Notes: generated by a model not told the origin, from the letters alone. Shown: positions 1-12,621, counted from the first letter of the stretch. The stretch: DNA of 64,000 nucleotides from Bedellia somnulentella (GCA_963576735.1 OY755171.1:5828001-5892000), one strand, 5' to 3'. Made by a program: numbers and translations.

Positions 1-1118
1 AAATATCTCCACCTCCATGATGCACAGTTTGGGTTCCGCCGGGGTCTATCAACTGAGAGTGCTATACTGAGCCTGAAGCACACAGTACAATATTACACGC
101 AGCGTAGGACGCCCGTGTATGCGTGTTTCCTAGACCTATCACGAGCGTTCGACACTGTGTCCTACGATGTACTTTGGGACAAGCTGCGGGGGAGGGATGT
201 GCCGGCGGAACTGTTATGCATTTTCCAGTTTTGGTATGGAAATCAAGATAACCGGGTTAGGTGGGACAATAAAGTTTCTGAGTCTTTCAGGCTGGGGTGT
301 GGAGTAAGACAAGGTGGACTTACGTCCCCCAAACTGTTTAACCTGTATATAAATGACCTGATCGTTGGGCTCAGCAGCAGGCGCATCGGATGTCGCGTGG
401 ATGATGTTACTATAAATAACATCAGTTACGCTGACGATATGGTCTTGCTGACACCATCAGTCAGAGCTCTGAATGATCTGCTTCATATGTGTGAAGAGTA
501 CGCTCTGAAGCACGGTTTGGCGTATAATCATAAGAAGAGCGAGTACATGGTCTTTAGGGCTGTCGGTGGAAAGATTCCTGATCATGTTCCAACAATTAAA
601 TTAAATGGTGTTGAGCTTAAGCAGTGTACCAATTTAAATATCTAGGACACTTTATTACCGACGACCTTAAGGACCATGCAGATATAGAGAGGGAACGTAG
701 GGCGATGGCAGTCAGGTGTAATATGCTGGTACGCAGGTTTGCGCGTTGTAGTCAGTCTGTTAAAATAACACTGTTTAAATCTTACTGTCAAGTCTTCTAC
801 ACGTGCAGCCTGTGGGCCAGCTTTACACAAAAGGCTGTCAACGCTCTACGCGTTCAGTACAATAATGGATTCAGAATGTTGTTGGGGCTGCCTCGATTCT
901 GCAGCGCATCTGGCATGTTTGCCGCGGCGCGCACTGATGACTTTTACGCGATAATGCGCAAAAAGGCAGCGTCATTGCTCTGCAGAGTTCGGGCTAGCTC
1001 TAACTCCATTCTGAAAACCATCGCCGGAAGGTACGACTCGCCAATCTTTCGTCATCTCTCCAATGTATTGGTTCGGGGGAATGAGGGGCAAATTTATAGA
1101 AACTTATTTTATCATTAA
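1..1118 (+). pseudogene. Non-LTR retrotransposon reverse transcriptase, 3' part, frameshifted
   Basis: Reverse transcriptase of a LINE, which would copy element RNA at a nicked chromosomal site. The frame is open from base 1, so the 5' part lies outside the window. Seen in order: FGFRRGLST (fingers), CFLDLSRAFDTV (first catalytic Asp), GVRQGGLTSPKLFNLYINDL, and the YADD active site near base 430. The thumb and C-terminal tail continue in another frame from about 636 to the stop at 1118. Loss of one base in the T/A run at 631-640 explains the break, because the text continues smoothly across it. There is no endonuclease or RNase H in view. The motif spacing fits the CR1/L2/Daphne group, but I cannot fix the clade. 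A dead copy. Confidence 0.88.
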
Positions 1119-1347
1119 TTGAGTTTTAGGATTGATTTAATTTAATTTTTAATGTGATCTATATTGTAATTTATTTTTATTTTGTTTTGATTTAAATCGT
1201 AATTTATTTTATTTTATTTTAATTGGATGTAATTGTTAATTAAATTTCATTTTAATTTTTAATACTAATATAGCTCTTAAGTGTTACTAATACAAATGGA
1301 TCCATTGTTATCTGAAATAAATAAATTATTATTATTATTATTTATTT
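1..1347 (+). mobile_element. CR1/L2-like LINE, 5' end outside window
   Basis: This element consists of the frameshifted reverse transcriptase and about 230 bp of very AT-rich 3' UTR. It ends in a (TTA)n array at 1324-1347, the usual kind of simple-repeat tail left by target-primed reverse transcription. The 3' target duplication cannot be checked because the 5' end is missing. Confidence 0.75.
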
Positions 1348-1436
1348 AACTATGACAGATGATAGTGAAATTACACCTCCCCCTTATATATACATATGTA
1401 TGTTTGCATGTTTGTGATATTTTTTTTCATTTATAC

Positions 1437-1696
1437 AGAGAATTGATGATTGTAAATTGACAGAAGAGATTTATAGAGCCAATGTGGAAGGTAATATCAG
1501 AAGAGGACGACCACGGAGGACACATTTAGATCAAATAAAGAATGTGCCTTAAAAGGTCCGAAGTAGGAAGAATAAAACCTTATGTATGAAAAGATGAGAC
1601 TTTAGGTGAAGCTCGAGAGATTTCACGGGATCGCACAAAATGGCGATCGTTAGTCTCTGCCTACCCAAATGGAAACTAAAGGCTTGAGTATATGTT
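1437..1696 (+). mobile_element. RTE-like LINE (family L) 3' fragment
   Basis: This matches the 3' end of the family L copy at 32325-32957: the stretch coding for EIYRANVEG..RGRPRRTHLDQI and then the GAGTATATG tail. It is shifted by small indels, so no frame survives. It is a 5'-truncated dead copy. Confidence 0.7.
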
Positions 1697-3755
1697 ACTA
1701 TTGTATAATGTATATTGTATGTGTGTATATTTATTTATTTTACGTAGTGTGTTGGCGAAGCAATTTAGAAATTTGGCTGAGACAACAAGAGAAAAACCGT
1801 TTGCAGAGTAACAACTCCTGCCATTCAGAACCATACCATCAGCTTTTCGTGCCTGTCTAAGCACGAAATAAACTTAACTCAGCAAAATAAAGCCAGAATA
1901 CAGAAACCGAATTCGAATAAAGGCAGCTGTACAATGCGAGCGAAATAGCTCACTAATTAGAAGGTGAAAGCGTAGTCCGAAGAACTGTCAAGATTCAATT
2001 TACTTGTTCACTTTGACGAAATTCTCATGTCACAGACCAAAGGGAATTGGCGTCAGGACTAATTTGGGACGCAAAGCTTAAGTACAGTGCTTTGGTTCTC
2101 TGCTTATGTGGTATTCGTGAGTGCTTTTGTTACTATTTTAGGTGCATGTTTGGTTTGTAATATATTTATTTTAAAAATATTTTTATTCTTTAATAATTTT
2201 GGCTTAGTGAAAGTATTTTGCACTTTATATGGCTACAAAGTTTTAAGTTTTGGTTATTAAGTTTTGCCTACGCATTTTTGGGCTCTTTGAAGTGAGTATA
2301 AGAAGCGGTTATCTGTTTTTTTTATATTGGTTCACTAGAAATTCGGTTACAATGACCTAAAATAAGTTTTCCGATCAATCGATATTTAATATTTTGAAAG
2401 CTGTATAAGAATGAAGGATAGTGTAATTCGTGAACAAGCAAAAAATAGCGTGCCACATGGACTAATAAATGTTAAAGTGGTTTGGGCTCAGAGAGTGGTT
2501 GTATGGAACTGACCAAAGAGACACAAAGAGTCATTCTGGTATTATCATAGTATTGTAAGTAAAAGTTGGAGTCCAAAATAAGGAGGATGTATGTAGAGCA
2601 TGCATGAGAAAAAACAATGTACCGGAGGGAAGCAAAAGTATCAAGAGATCTACTCTTGAATTCGCAAACCATTATAGCATTCGTACTTTTTGTTACTGCT
2701 TAAATATGAATAAATATTTTAAATTTGGCGCTTTATAATTGATAAAACCAACTACAACTACGAGGGTATTGTTGGATTCGTCGAATGTTACCTCACCATA
2801 CCCACTTAACAAAAATGACGAAATTAATTCATGGGAATGGGAAAGAAATTATTGCTAATAGGGTATAGAAGAGTTACGTATGCCTTTTATCGTTTTAAAT
2901 ATAAAGAGTAGATCTTTAGGATCTTGCAAAATGGCGATAGATTGTTTCTAAACCCAATAAAACTAATGCGCACAAGTCTCAGTCAGTTAGCAGTGAATTA
3001 AATTAAATTGAAAATATACAATATAATGTTAAGTTATAGTTGATTTTCGATTAACCATTTCATTACAAAAAAATATATTTGGCCTATGATATACTATACC
3101 GGTAAAAAATCTAAATCCACCATAAAATATTATCTGAATAAATCAATGGACCAATGAAGCACCCTGAACCTCACACAATTATGCAACGAAATGTGTTCAA
3201 AGACTAAAACAGCCTTAATTTAAGTTCATAAGTAATAGTCTAATAGAATGAACGGAGTACAATCTCAGTATCCCTTCAGTGCACTATATCAATTTAATAT
3301 TGTTCGCATTAAAAACAATAATACGGTCATGACTCGTATGTAGTGCTCTGGGCAAAATAGGTAGGCTCATGTCATTTCGTTAATGCACCATTAAATGTAG
3401 GCAATTGCCACACAGAGGACAATGTTTGCGAGTTTAATGGCAAATTGAATCGCACTAAAAATGTTTCGGGTTGGCTGTTTCAAATGATTCGGGTATTTAT
3501 CGTAATTTCGGGAATCGTGCCGGGAGCTCATTAGTTTTTACGAGCGAGTTTCATTATACGCTGGTGGATTAATCAAACACTTTTTTCATACGTATATGAA
3601 TGGCACATGAAATGTTCGACGCGTATTTTAATTGGGTGGGTGCTTTTAGGAACCGTCATGATATGAACCTATATACCTGTTTGTTTTTGTATCACATCAA
3701 TTTCTGAAGTATAACATTACAACAAGAACATTATGTTACACAATAATTGACTGCA
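1697..3755. other. Non-coding, no gene seen
   Basis: This is AT-rich sequence with only short random open frames. A stretch at about 2408-2500 faintly recalls family L but is too weak to call. Confidence 0.5.
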
Positions 3756-3756
3756 T

Positions 3757-4085
3757 CCGTGGTCTCGCGGTTAAGCGCTTGGTTTCAAGTACGGAGGTCT
3801 CGGGTTCGATCCCCGGGGGGTGGTAACCTTACAAATTTAATTTGTAAGATTTAACCTAGTTGGAAAGGATATTGCAGACTTGAATCACCTGATTATCCGA
3901 AAATTAAGATGATTCCGTGCTTCGGAGGGCACGTTAAGCCGTCGGTCCCGGCTACTATTACGGTAGTAGTCGTTAGTCTGCCAACCCACACTTGGCCAGC
4001 GTGGTGGACTATGGCCAAATCGCCCTATATAGGGTAGCCTCGAGCGCATTGGTGGGGACATATAAATGCTGCATTGCATATTGCT
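3757..4085 (+). mobile_element. tRNA-derived SINE, family E
   Basis: A tRNA-like head carries an A-box-like TGGTCTCGCGG and a good B box (GGGTTCGATCCCC). It is followed by a non-tRNA body containing GGGCACGTTAAGCCGTCGGT and CCAACCCACACTTGGCCAGC. The body recurs inverted at 13895-14052, which shows a dispersed family. The head would fold only loosely as a tRNA, so it is a pol III promoter relic, not a tRNA gene. Confidence 0.75.
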
Positions 4086-4492
4086 ATGCATTTTTGCTGT
4101 AGTTGTTGGATATTCTCATCAAATCATTATGAGAGATTTATACCAGTTTATCAAGATCATTATAAGCTGAATCACTTGATCTGAAAACACGAAAAAATAT
4201 TTACTTTATCCGCTTTTCATTGAGCAACAAGCTCACATCTAAAGAGAAAAGATTATTTCTCAGCAGATTTCAATAAAAGCGTAATAGAGCGAAGACGAGA
4301 GAGCGAGAATAGTTGATTAAGCGTGATTCCACAACGAATTATAAATAAAGTATATATAAGAGTATTTACAACATTGTATAAATATACATCATATATCACG
4401 TTTATCCATACACACAAAAAATTGCATGATAACTTATTAGTCTTAAAATAAATATTGTGAAATAATAGAACACATTATATCAATACACTTAA

Positions 4493-4546
4493 ATTGTACT
4501 ATTGTTTTTTTTATATTATTAATAATATAAAAAACAATAGTACAAT
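4493..4546. repeat. Near-perfect 54-bp AT palindrome
   Basis: ATTGTACTATTGTTTTTT on the left is mirrored by AAAAACAATAGTACAAT on the right, around a TATTATTAATAATA centre. The only asymmetry is the length of the T/A run. It could extrude as a cruciform or be the remnant of a very short inverted-repeat element. Confidence 0.8.
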
Positions 4547-5972
4547 ATAATATATTATTAAAATAAAGTAAAGTAATTACAGTAAAATTATCCATCTACC
4601 TATTTACAAGTCTCAGTTTTCCACAACAAAAATCCAGGAAAGGGTAAACTCTGTCATACCTCTAAATTTGAGCAGATAAAAGTTGTACAAAAAAGTATAG
4701 TTGTTGATGGGGTCTCCACTCTACCTTAATCACCTAACAATCAGTTAAAACACACAAAAATTCAATTGTCTCGTTCGACTCCCACCGGATTCATTAAATT
4801 AGTGTTATTCCATAGATAATTTTCTTAAAAAATTACATACTAAAAACTCCCCCTTTTAATATCAAAATTTAAACATTGAGGGACTCACACTTGACCTACC
4901 TAAATCAGCGGTACCTGGTACTGGTGACCCAGGAAGCAACTTTACGAGAAATATGATTCTACACGAGAGACCGCTCTGTTAGAGCAAGCATAAAGAAAAC
5001 TTTAAGAGGCCATTACACGCCATTTTATTTCCCTCAGCAAAGTGCGAACTCTTCCGACCTGTGGAATTTTATCTTAGCTTTTACAATGAAAAGATTAAAG
5101 TAAAGTAAAAGCTATCTACATAACAAAAAGATAAATTCTACAAAAAACACACTCGCACAAAAACAAATAGTATTTTAAAACTGATAAAAATACATAACAA
5201 AAATACATACTCACGCCATTAGTTCTCATTGGGTATCACCTCACTTAATATATTCCTTAGAAATCCTAAAAGATATTTTCACACACAGATTGACATTATT
5301 TTAGTTTATCTAAATAATCTTCTTTATTAAATTTGCATGGCGTTAGTTTAAGATAATATAAAATATTAGTACTACTAAAACATGATTCCGCGAAAAGATA
5401 TCCGGTTAGTGATGAACCGTCTCTCAGTCACTTTAGTAGGTTGAGAAATGTAATGTAATTGTAGTAATGTAATTAATGTTGAAATAAAATAAATTGTTAC
5501 CTATTTTGTATATATTTATATGTTTCTAAATTAAACTGGAAATCAACATACAGGAGCTCAACTTTAAAAAAAATAAACGTAAAAAAAGAAAGATGGCCTT
5601 TAATCGAATTCTTTTACTTTTGCTTTATATCTGTTAACCTAACGACTGACTACACTTGGAAATTTTTTATAAGGTTCAAACTTTCAGGCCGAAGTGGTTA
5701 GTTTTATTAGACGCCTCGGTTTTATTTCTCGTAGCACCCAGTGGGCATAGTCTGTAAGATTTACGTGCATAAAGACCATTGTTCAGGGAAAATACATCGT
5801 TTCCGATGGCAAGGGACCTCTGTGCGACGGTTTACTGCACTTAATTCCGGATTTCGCGGGGTTTTCCGGTCTATAATGTAGGGTGCAATTGGAGAGTGTG
5901 CACGTGACTCGTTTACATAATAAAAGAGTTCAAAAGACGGATTATTAGAACCACTTGTTGATTGACCCACTT
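4547..5972. other. Non-coding; short family L tail at 5202-5235
   Basis: No gene is visible. At 5202-5235, ACATACTCACGCCATTAGTTCTCATTGGG is present in pieces and equals the reverse complement of the last ~30 bp of family L. It is a minimal 5'-truncated insertion on the minus strand. Confidence 0.5.
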
Positions 5973-6340
5973 GATGGTACCCAGTGGGTAGAACATTCGG
6001 TTATCATGCAAACGACTAGTGTTCAAATCCTGGATCGGGCCTACACCAATTTGTTCTTTCTAAAGACATATGTGTGGTTAATTTATCATAGTTGTTAACG
6101 GTGAGGGAAAACATCGTGAGGAAACCCACATGGCTGAGTTGTACTTAGTCATGTGACAGTGTATTCGTACAAAACGGCGATAGGCCTGCCCCCTATCACG
6201 TGAGTACACTGTCCATGCAAAACGTGGGTACTCTGAACACCAGGTGACAAAATCACGTGATGTTCAGAATTATTAGACCTCTGCCAACCCCTTTGGGGAT
6301 ACTCGGCGTGAACGTTTATGTTATGTTATTATGTTATGTT
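5973..6340 (+). mobile_element. tRNA-headed SINE, family B
   Basis: The tRNA-like head has an A box (TACCCAGTGGG) and B box (GTGTTCAAATCC). The conserved ~280-bp body contains ACAAAACGGCGATAGGCCTG and CCCCTATCACGTGAGTACAC. It ends in a (TTATG)n tail. Full-length relatives lie at 15319, 16853 and, inverted, 58563. Confidence 0.85.
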
Positions 6341-6562
6341 GTTTCATTGCTGATGCCTCTAAAAGTTTTATTTCAATTGTTCTTTGAATAGCGAATGATG
6401 ATTACATGCTAACTCATATACGGAGCTGTGCAATATCGCTTTTTTGGATACATACAATTTTTCATACCACAATAAAACTTAATTCTGTTGATAATGATTT
6501 CATAAAATAATGTTATACACGGGGGACGCCAAAAGAAACTAGATACTCAAAAATTATAAAAT

Positions 6563-7335
6563 TTATTCTTTATTACAAATATCGATCTTTTCAAAGTATT
6601 CACCCTGAGCACGTATACACTTTTCCATACGTCTGAACCAATTGGAAAATATCTGTCACCACTCTTCTTTAGATACCTCAGAAATTTTGAAATTATAGGC
6701 AACCAGCGCATCTTCTTTGCTTTCAAACCTCTACCCCTTTAGTACATACATACATACATACATATACTCACGGCTATAAATCCCTAGAAGGGGTAGCCAG
6801 AGCTAAGGAATTAGAAATGGTTCAGCCACATTTGGAAAATTGAGTGGGGAAAGGATGGTAAAGTAAAGGTTGTTGGTGATGGGTCTCCAGCCGCATCGCC
6901 CAAAAATCCCTTAAAAGCCCCAATACCGTTCACCCGATGGTCTTTCTGCTCATCGGTAAGTCCGTGCGGCACCCATCTCGAACAACGTTTACGGAGAGAA
7001 AGGTGGTCGTGAATTATGGTTTGCATTGCTGCTGATCCAATTTCTAGTTCTCGTTCTAGCTCTACATATGTAATTCGTCGGTTTTCGCGAATAAGATTTT
7101 CGACTGCACGAACGTTTTCTTGCGTGACCGCGGGTGGCGGCCGTCCTGTCTTCGCTTCATCTTCGAGACATCCCCGCCCTCTTTTAAATTCAGCAAACAT
7201 ATTGAATACTGTTGCTCGGGAAGAAGCAGACTCACTAAAAGTAGAAGCCAAAAGTTCAAAACATTCTTGAGGCTTTAAACCATTTTTAAAGTCATAATAA
7301 ATCATAGCGCGAAAATCACGTCGACTGAGCTCCAT
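6563..7335 (-). pseudogene. mariner transposase, catalytic core missing
   Basis: This is a cut-and-paste transposase remnant. The N-terminal ~130 residues are intact: MELSRRDFRAMIYYDFKNG, the two helix-turn-helix DNA-binding regions, then ETGRPP-type linker (TGRPPPAVTQ). Reading stops at about 6931, where family A begins. The C-terminal ~60 residues resume at 6737 on the far side (FESKEDALVAYNF, RRMEKCIRAQGEYFE) and end at the TAA at 6563-6565. An extra in-frame TGA lies near 6656. The DD(34)D catalytic centre, which should lie between the two parts, is absent. Normal mariner transposases are about 345 residues, so roughly 150 are lost. Dead. Confidence 0.85.
6741..6930 (-). mobile_element. 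Family A element inside mariner
   Basis: The (ACAT)n tail comes first on the + strand, then CTCACGGCTATAAATCCCTA, through to AAAAGCCCCAATACCGTT. The 5' ~55 bp of the element (the GCTGTGTAGTGTCGG end) are missing. This is the 5' truncation expected of reverse-transcribed insertion. Confidence 0.8.
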
Positions 7336-7516
7336 TGTTGCAAGTGAATTCCCGCCAGATTCTCGGAATAATGATGCTCATTCAAATAAAAAATAAATAA
7401 AAGAAGTGTGTTCTATATTCAAATACGTCAATAAATAAACAGCCTATAAGACGGTGTATAGCTTGCCAGTGTCAATTAAATGAGAAAAGAGTATCTAACT
7501 TCTTTTGGCATGCCCC

Positions 7517-8256
7517 TATGAAATTACTTATTTTCTAACAAAAGGGATAGGTGGTTCAAACCAATTAAATAACTGTATTCTAAAATACATGAATAGTTTT
7601 TCTCTTACCGCTAATAACTATAAAAAATTGTTTGAATACCAGGCGTAATCTTATTATCTGGATAATGATTTTTACTTATGCTTCATACATTATGCTACGT
7701 AGGAAATTACTTTCATTTCATTTTATTCCATCACTAAAACATTCCTATCAGAATCTTACTGCGTGTACAAAATATGCAAATGTCATCTACCGAAATCCAA
7801 CTACATATTGCATGAGTTTAATTCAGAATATCATTTCTGACATGATCCAAACGTTGGTATATAAGGACTAGGTTATGATGTATATTAAGCGGGAGACGTC
7901 GGCATGATAAATTGAATCATACGTGCAGAGCGTCATTTATACTGTACCTACACTATAATCAGGCTAACTCGGCACTTCAAAGTCACAAATTAAATTCCAT
8001 AGAATCTGCATGCGTACGTATTTGTTAACTCAGCGGGGCATAGCCCTATTTGTATACGTGGATATATTCACTCTAGCTTTTGCCCGCGACTACGTTTGCA
8101 TGAAAAGTTATTTTTGGACAACCTCAGCAACACTACATGCATCACCTTAATCCATAAGACTTTATCTGAGTTATTCAGCAATTACAATTACATTAACAAT
8201 TTGACACATTATGAAATACTTTACGCTTGAATCTCCCGTAATTTTTGTTTACGTAA
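7517..8256. other. Non-coding; short dispersed motif at 8074-8098
   Basis: No gene is visible. The motif CTAGCTTTTGCCCGCGACTA is shared with 62801-62825. It is a stretch common at the edges of lepidopteran non-autonomous elements, but I cannot define an element around it. Confidence 0.4.
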
Positions 8257-8466
8257 AGCGGCCAGTACACAATGGCCCATGATGGGCCACTGCTCGCCAT
8301 CGCCACTGTGTACAGGGGGCAATGGTGTATGATGGCGGACAATTGCCGATCGTGGCACGCAATGTTGAAGTGGTCGGTTTTTCGGGCACACTTCAAAGGA
8401 ATCGTGGCGTAGCGTGGCCGGTGGTGTTTCCACAGTGGGCCATTGTTTAGTTCGTCACTGGCCGCT
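8257..8466. mobile_element. 210-bp inverted-repeat element (MITE)
   Basis: Both ends read AGCGGCCAGT inward (left 8257-8266, right 8466-8457 on the minus strand), followed on both sides by ...ACAATGGCCCA. The interior is GC-rich compared with the surroundings and holds a second palindrome, GGCCCATGATGGGCC. It has no coding capacity. I could not see a clear target duplication, so the superfamily is open. Confidence 0.65.
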
Positions 8467-11400
8467 CATAGATACTTATACTTTTTTGGAATATTTTAGT
8501 GCAAAATATATTTATAATCACTATATGACTTAAAAATAACATAAATAGCGCCATAAATAAAATAAATTACATATATAATATCATAACTGTGTACATTTAA
8601 AATGTTAACGACTGTTTGTTTCCTAAATAAATAAAAATAAAATAAAATAAAAATTTAAAAGTAGTACTACATCCATTAGAAAAAAAAATTAAGTGTAAGC
8701 GTAAGTTATTTTATAAATAAAAAAAATGATAGTCATACTCGTATATTCTGGATTTGGGCCTAGACTTAATTATATGTGTGAATCATCTATTAAAAACGCG
8801 ATAGGGGAAACTTATATGGCTAAGCTAAATTGATGTTATAATCACAAAAAGCGGCAAAAGCCTTGCTCTATCGGAAATACTACATCTGCCCCTTAGTGAA
8901 CTCACGATGTGAATGCAATTTCTGTGTTTATTACTCCCTGTTTCCAAAATTCTAAAATAATAATAAAAAATAATAAATAATATTAAACTAGTTTCCAATC
9001 CAGCTAAGTCAACGTTTGGAGCAGCCATCATTTCAAAAGACAGCTCAATTCGGAACTCAAGTCTGACAATTTAATTACCACACTGCTAACAGTCATCAGA
9101 ACTGCTCGAACAACTAATAATTGTTGCACTTTGCTATAAACATTGGTACCTATAAACAAAACAAAACAGGAGGTTCTGGAGTCTTCATCTATCGATTAAT
9201 GATCCCTATTGAAGTTATTTGTACTAATTGGACATCAGATCTCTCTAAAACACGCTATGTGTGCGCATGCTCTTAATATGTGAAATATTTATTTTAATGG
9301 AGTACACGTAAATAAAATCTTTTCGATATTTTTCTAGCTACTTTATACTTACACCAAAGAACTGTTTATCCAAATTGTATTGGGTGGTGTGGTAATGGAG
9401 CTATGTTTGGATAATGCCCTAGAAATAGCAATGGCCTATTGCAGTTTTCTTTTCAAAAACGCTGTGACATGACTAAATTAATTTTATCCATGTCAGTTTA
9501 CTCTCTGTGTTTTCCCTCAACTTTGGAAAAATCAGGCACATGGTGTGTGAGCATTTTTTTATAAGTGTTGTAGTCCACATGCACAGACTTTTCAAAATTA
9601 TGCTTCTAAAAATAGTAAGAGAGAGATGTTGTACAATTTTGTGGATAGCCTAAAATCGGTTTATGGTGTTTTGATTTTAATCAATTGTATTTATGTAAAT
9701 AGAACGCAAAACATAGCCAACGCGGACGTTATTGAAAGTAAAAGCTAGTTAACAAAAAAACCTGGAATAAACTGAAAGTAACCAACAAACAAATATATTT
9801 AAAAAGTATATCAAATGCAAGTAAAGAAATAGCGTCAAAGTCCCAGAGCCAAATTGAAAATCAAAGCTGCCACACATCAGAAGAAAATTCCAAATTGAAT
9901 TTTTCGCTAAATGTTCACGCGCAAAATAAATTGTACGAAATTTTAAACGAGAACTTTCAATACTATTAGCAGAAGCACGGTTTTAAATTTTCAATTTCCG
10001 TTAGAAACCGTAGTGGAAAAAAGCAGGTAGCGCAAAATTTCTTCATCAAACTTGCAAGGCTTACAATACCATCTAATCTATTTTGCAAGTAAACAATCAC
10101 TCTATTCTGATTCTTTTTTATGATTAAATGAAAGTTCTGATACTGACATTCACTTTATTCTTTAGATTATAGTAGTTACTAAGTAAAAGAAAATCTCTCA
10201 AACTCAACGTTAACAAAGATTATTCTCGAAGGCATGGTAGTGATACTAATACGATGGAACATCAAATTTCACAATTAGTGAATCGTGCATTTACGTGAAT
10301 CGTGCATTACGGGGGTAAGCCTATCGCAACTTTGAGCAAATGAATTAGTATATGTATAAAATAGTATGTGGGTTTTCTCACGATGTTTTCCATTACTTCT
10401 TTTTTTTTATTACAACACAAATGTAATACTGCAATTTTATTGGAGTAATTTAGTATTATTTGTTACTGTGAACAAGCATTGATGTCATTATTATTTTTCA
10501 ATGTGCTTATTTTTGGCTTTATTTAAATGGTACGTTAATAATAAAATTATGATTAATGATTAAAACGAGAAAAATAATTCTGCCCACCGAAATTTTCCTG
10601 TGAAGCTGTGGTTTTTGAAGTAATTCACAATTCTTTCAGGGATACCCATTACAAAAATTATAAAAAAAATATAAGTTCTGTTTATGCTGTTATTATTTGT
10701 TTGAGAAAAGAACACAAAAGTTGGATACAGATATATTCCTTACGAGAAAAAGGACACAGGTAAGTAAGTGAAAACACAAAGATAGAAATGATCATTTCAT
10801 TTTTCGAAGTGATAGCTTTACCAACTATCCGGCAGAAATGACATGCACGAGTAACATTATATGAAAAAGTGAATCCAAATACGTGTGTATAGAGGAAAAC
10901 ATCAAAATTTGTTTTTAGACGGCGGATATTATGATCAGTGGGGCTTCATAACCAATCGTAAGGTAGAGATTACCTGGAAAGCCGATATCGGAAATCTGCC
11001 ACAATCTGTCGTATCCGTGGCATGTGTTTAAAATGTAAAATATGTAGCCCCTTTTAGGCGGTTTGTAATATGTATGTCAGGACTTTTATGTATATTGCTC
11101 TTTGAAGATACACTTTGTGATTATAGAAGTTAATAGGATTACAATATTTATCCGACAGATTTTTAGTAAATCTAATAGATTTGTGTAAGAATTGAAATAT
11201 AGTAGTTTCAAAAACTTAATATCCAGTTCAAGTTTCAAGTTAGCCAATCATATTAACACGCTTATATTAGTTTATCCTGTATGTATGTATGTAACCGACT
11301 CCTTTAAACTCGATTTTGACCCTGTTTAAACGGACCGATTTAAATATAAATTTGTACACTTATCGAAAATCAGGGACAGTATAGTATTTTTATAGTTTCA

Positions 11401-11606
11401 TCCCATTATCCTGATTAGGGTCACTAGGATTAAATAATTTCAAATGATTCAGTACTAAAAAGTAAAAAAAAATTGTTTAAAAAAACTAAAAAACACAAAG
11501 AACGAAAAAAATTTTTGTCTATCGAGCAACCTACGCTTTTTCACAATAATACCAGTGTTTTTTATTTATTACCGTTTACAGCTTATTTTTTTAAAGGGTA
11601 ACTGCC
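8467..11606. other. Non-coding, no gene seen
   Basis: Three kb of AT-rich sequence lacks any open frame resembling a protein. The part at 11279-11480 begins with ATGTATGTATG and looks like an old LINE-tail-associated repeat, but I cannot match it to another copy in this window. Confidence 0.5.
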
Positions 11607-11862
11607 ATGACACCCTTTGCTTGGACAGTATACTCACGTGATAGGGGGCAGGCCTATCGCCGTTTTGTACGTATTCACTGTCACATTAGTGAGTTCAACA
11701 CAGCGTGCGTTCCTCACGATACTTTCCCTGGCCATTAACAAATATATGAATGAAACATATGACTATAGAAAAGACAAGTTGATGTAGGCCTGACCCGAGA
11801 TTTAAACTAATGCCTGTTTGCATGATGGGTGGGTGTTTTAACAACTAGCCTGTTACAGTTAT
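11607..11862 (-). mobile_element. Family B SINE, minus strand, decayed
   Basis: It contains CACGTGATAGGGGGCAGGCC and TCGCCGTTTTGTACG, as in the full copies, then a degraded head near 11810-11860. The 3' tail is lost. Confidence 0.75.
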
Positions 11863-12009
11863 CTCAAAATAACAACATAATACACTTAAAAAATATAATA
11901 GATAGTAATGTCTTATCTCGTTTAGTTGTTTCATAGATTAAATGATATTTACAAAAAAAATCCTCTTATGCATTTTAGTAACATCTTTGTCTTAAGTATC
12001 TGAATTTAT

Positions 12010-12247
12010 ACATATACTCATGTACTCACGGCTATAAATCCCTAGAAGGGGTAGCCAGAGCCAATTTCTCAGCCACTTTTGGAAACTTGTGTGGGGAAAA
12101 GATGGTAAAAATAAATGTTTTTGGTGACGGTTCTCCAACCGCATCGCCCAAAAATCCCTTAAAAGCCCCCAATACCGTTAGTCGCCTCTTACGTACACCC
12201 ACCGGTAGAAATGGGGTAGTGCTTTTCTAAGCCGGCACTACACAGCA
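12010..12247 (-). mobile_element. Family A element, near full length
   Basis: It runs from the ACATATACTC tail to CTACACAGC, with the conserved block CCGCATCGCCCAAAAATCCC in the middle. It is oriented with its 5' end on the right. Confidence 0.8.
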
Positions 12248-12427
12248 TATCTGAATTCATTTCAATTAAAGATACTATATAACTTAATTTGAAATTAACA
12301 TGAAGTTTAATTTATTACATTACACTAAAAATACTAAGTGGTTTTTAAGAGACCCATAACAAACGATACTTTATTTCTACCATATTGTCTCCGAAAACTT
12401 CCAAATGTGGCTGTGGAGTTTGTAGGT

Positions 12428-12488
12428 CTAAAGCTCTGGATACCCCTATTTGGGATTTATGGCCGTGAGTATATGTATGTATGTACTA
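12428..12488 (+). mobile_element. Family A 3' end only
   Basis: Only the last ~60 bp remain: AGCTCTGGATACCCC, GGGATTTATGGCCGTGAG, then TATGTATGTATG. It is strongly 5'-truncated. Confidence 0.65.
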
Positions 12489-12621
12489 AAAATATAATTC
12501 TAGCCGTTAAGCTTGCTCTTTATCCTTTAGTATTAATATATCAAAACGCCTTCTGGCTGTCATCCAACCCTTTTAGGTTTTAATTAAAGATGACAGAAAA
12601 TTAATTTTGGTAGATATTGAA

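Larger units (their letters stand above)
6518..7516 (-). mobile_element. mariner transposon, internally replaced
   Basis: Imperfect terminal inverted repeats share GCCAAAAGAA and TTAGATACTC-like motifs. The left end reads GGGGGACGCCAAAAGAAACT on the + strand. The right end reads GGGGCATGCCAAAAGAAGTT on the minus strand. Both are flanked by TA, the mariner target. The length, about 1.0 kb, is short because the centre of the transposase gene is gone and a family A element (6741-6930) sits at that point. Confidence 0.8.

Noticed and set aside
2408..2500. Another family L LINE fragment
   Set aside because: Only GTGTAATTCGTGAAC and GTGGTTTGGGC match in order, with unrelated DNA between; this could be chance.
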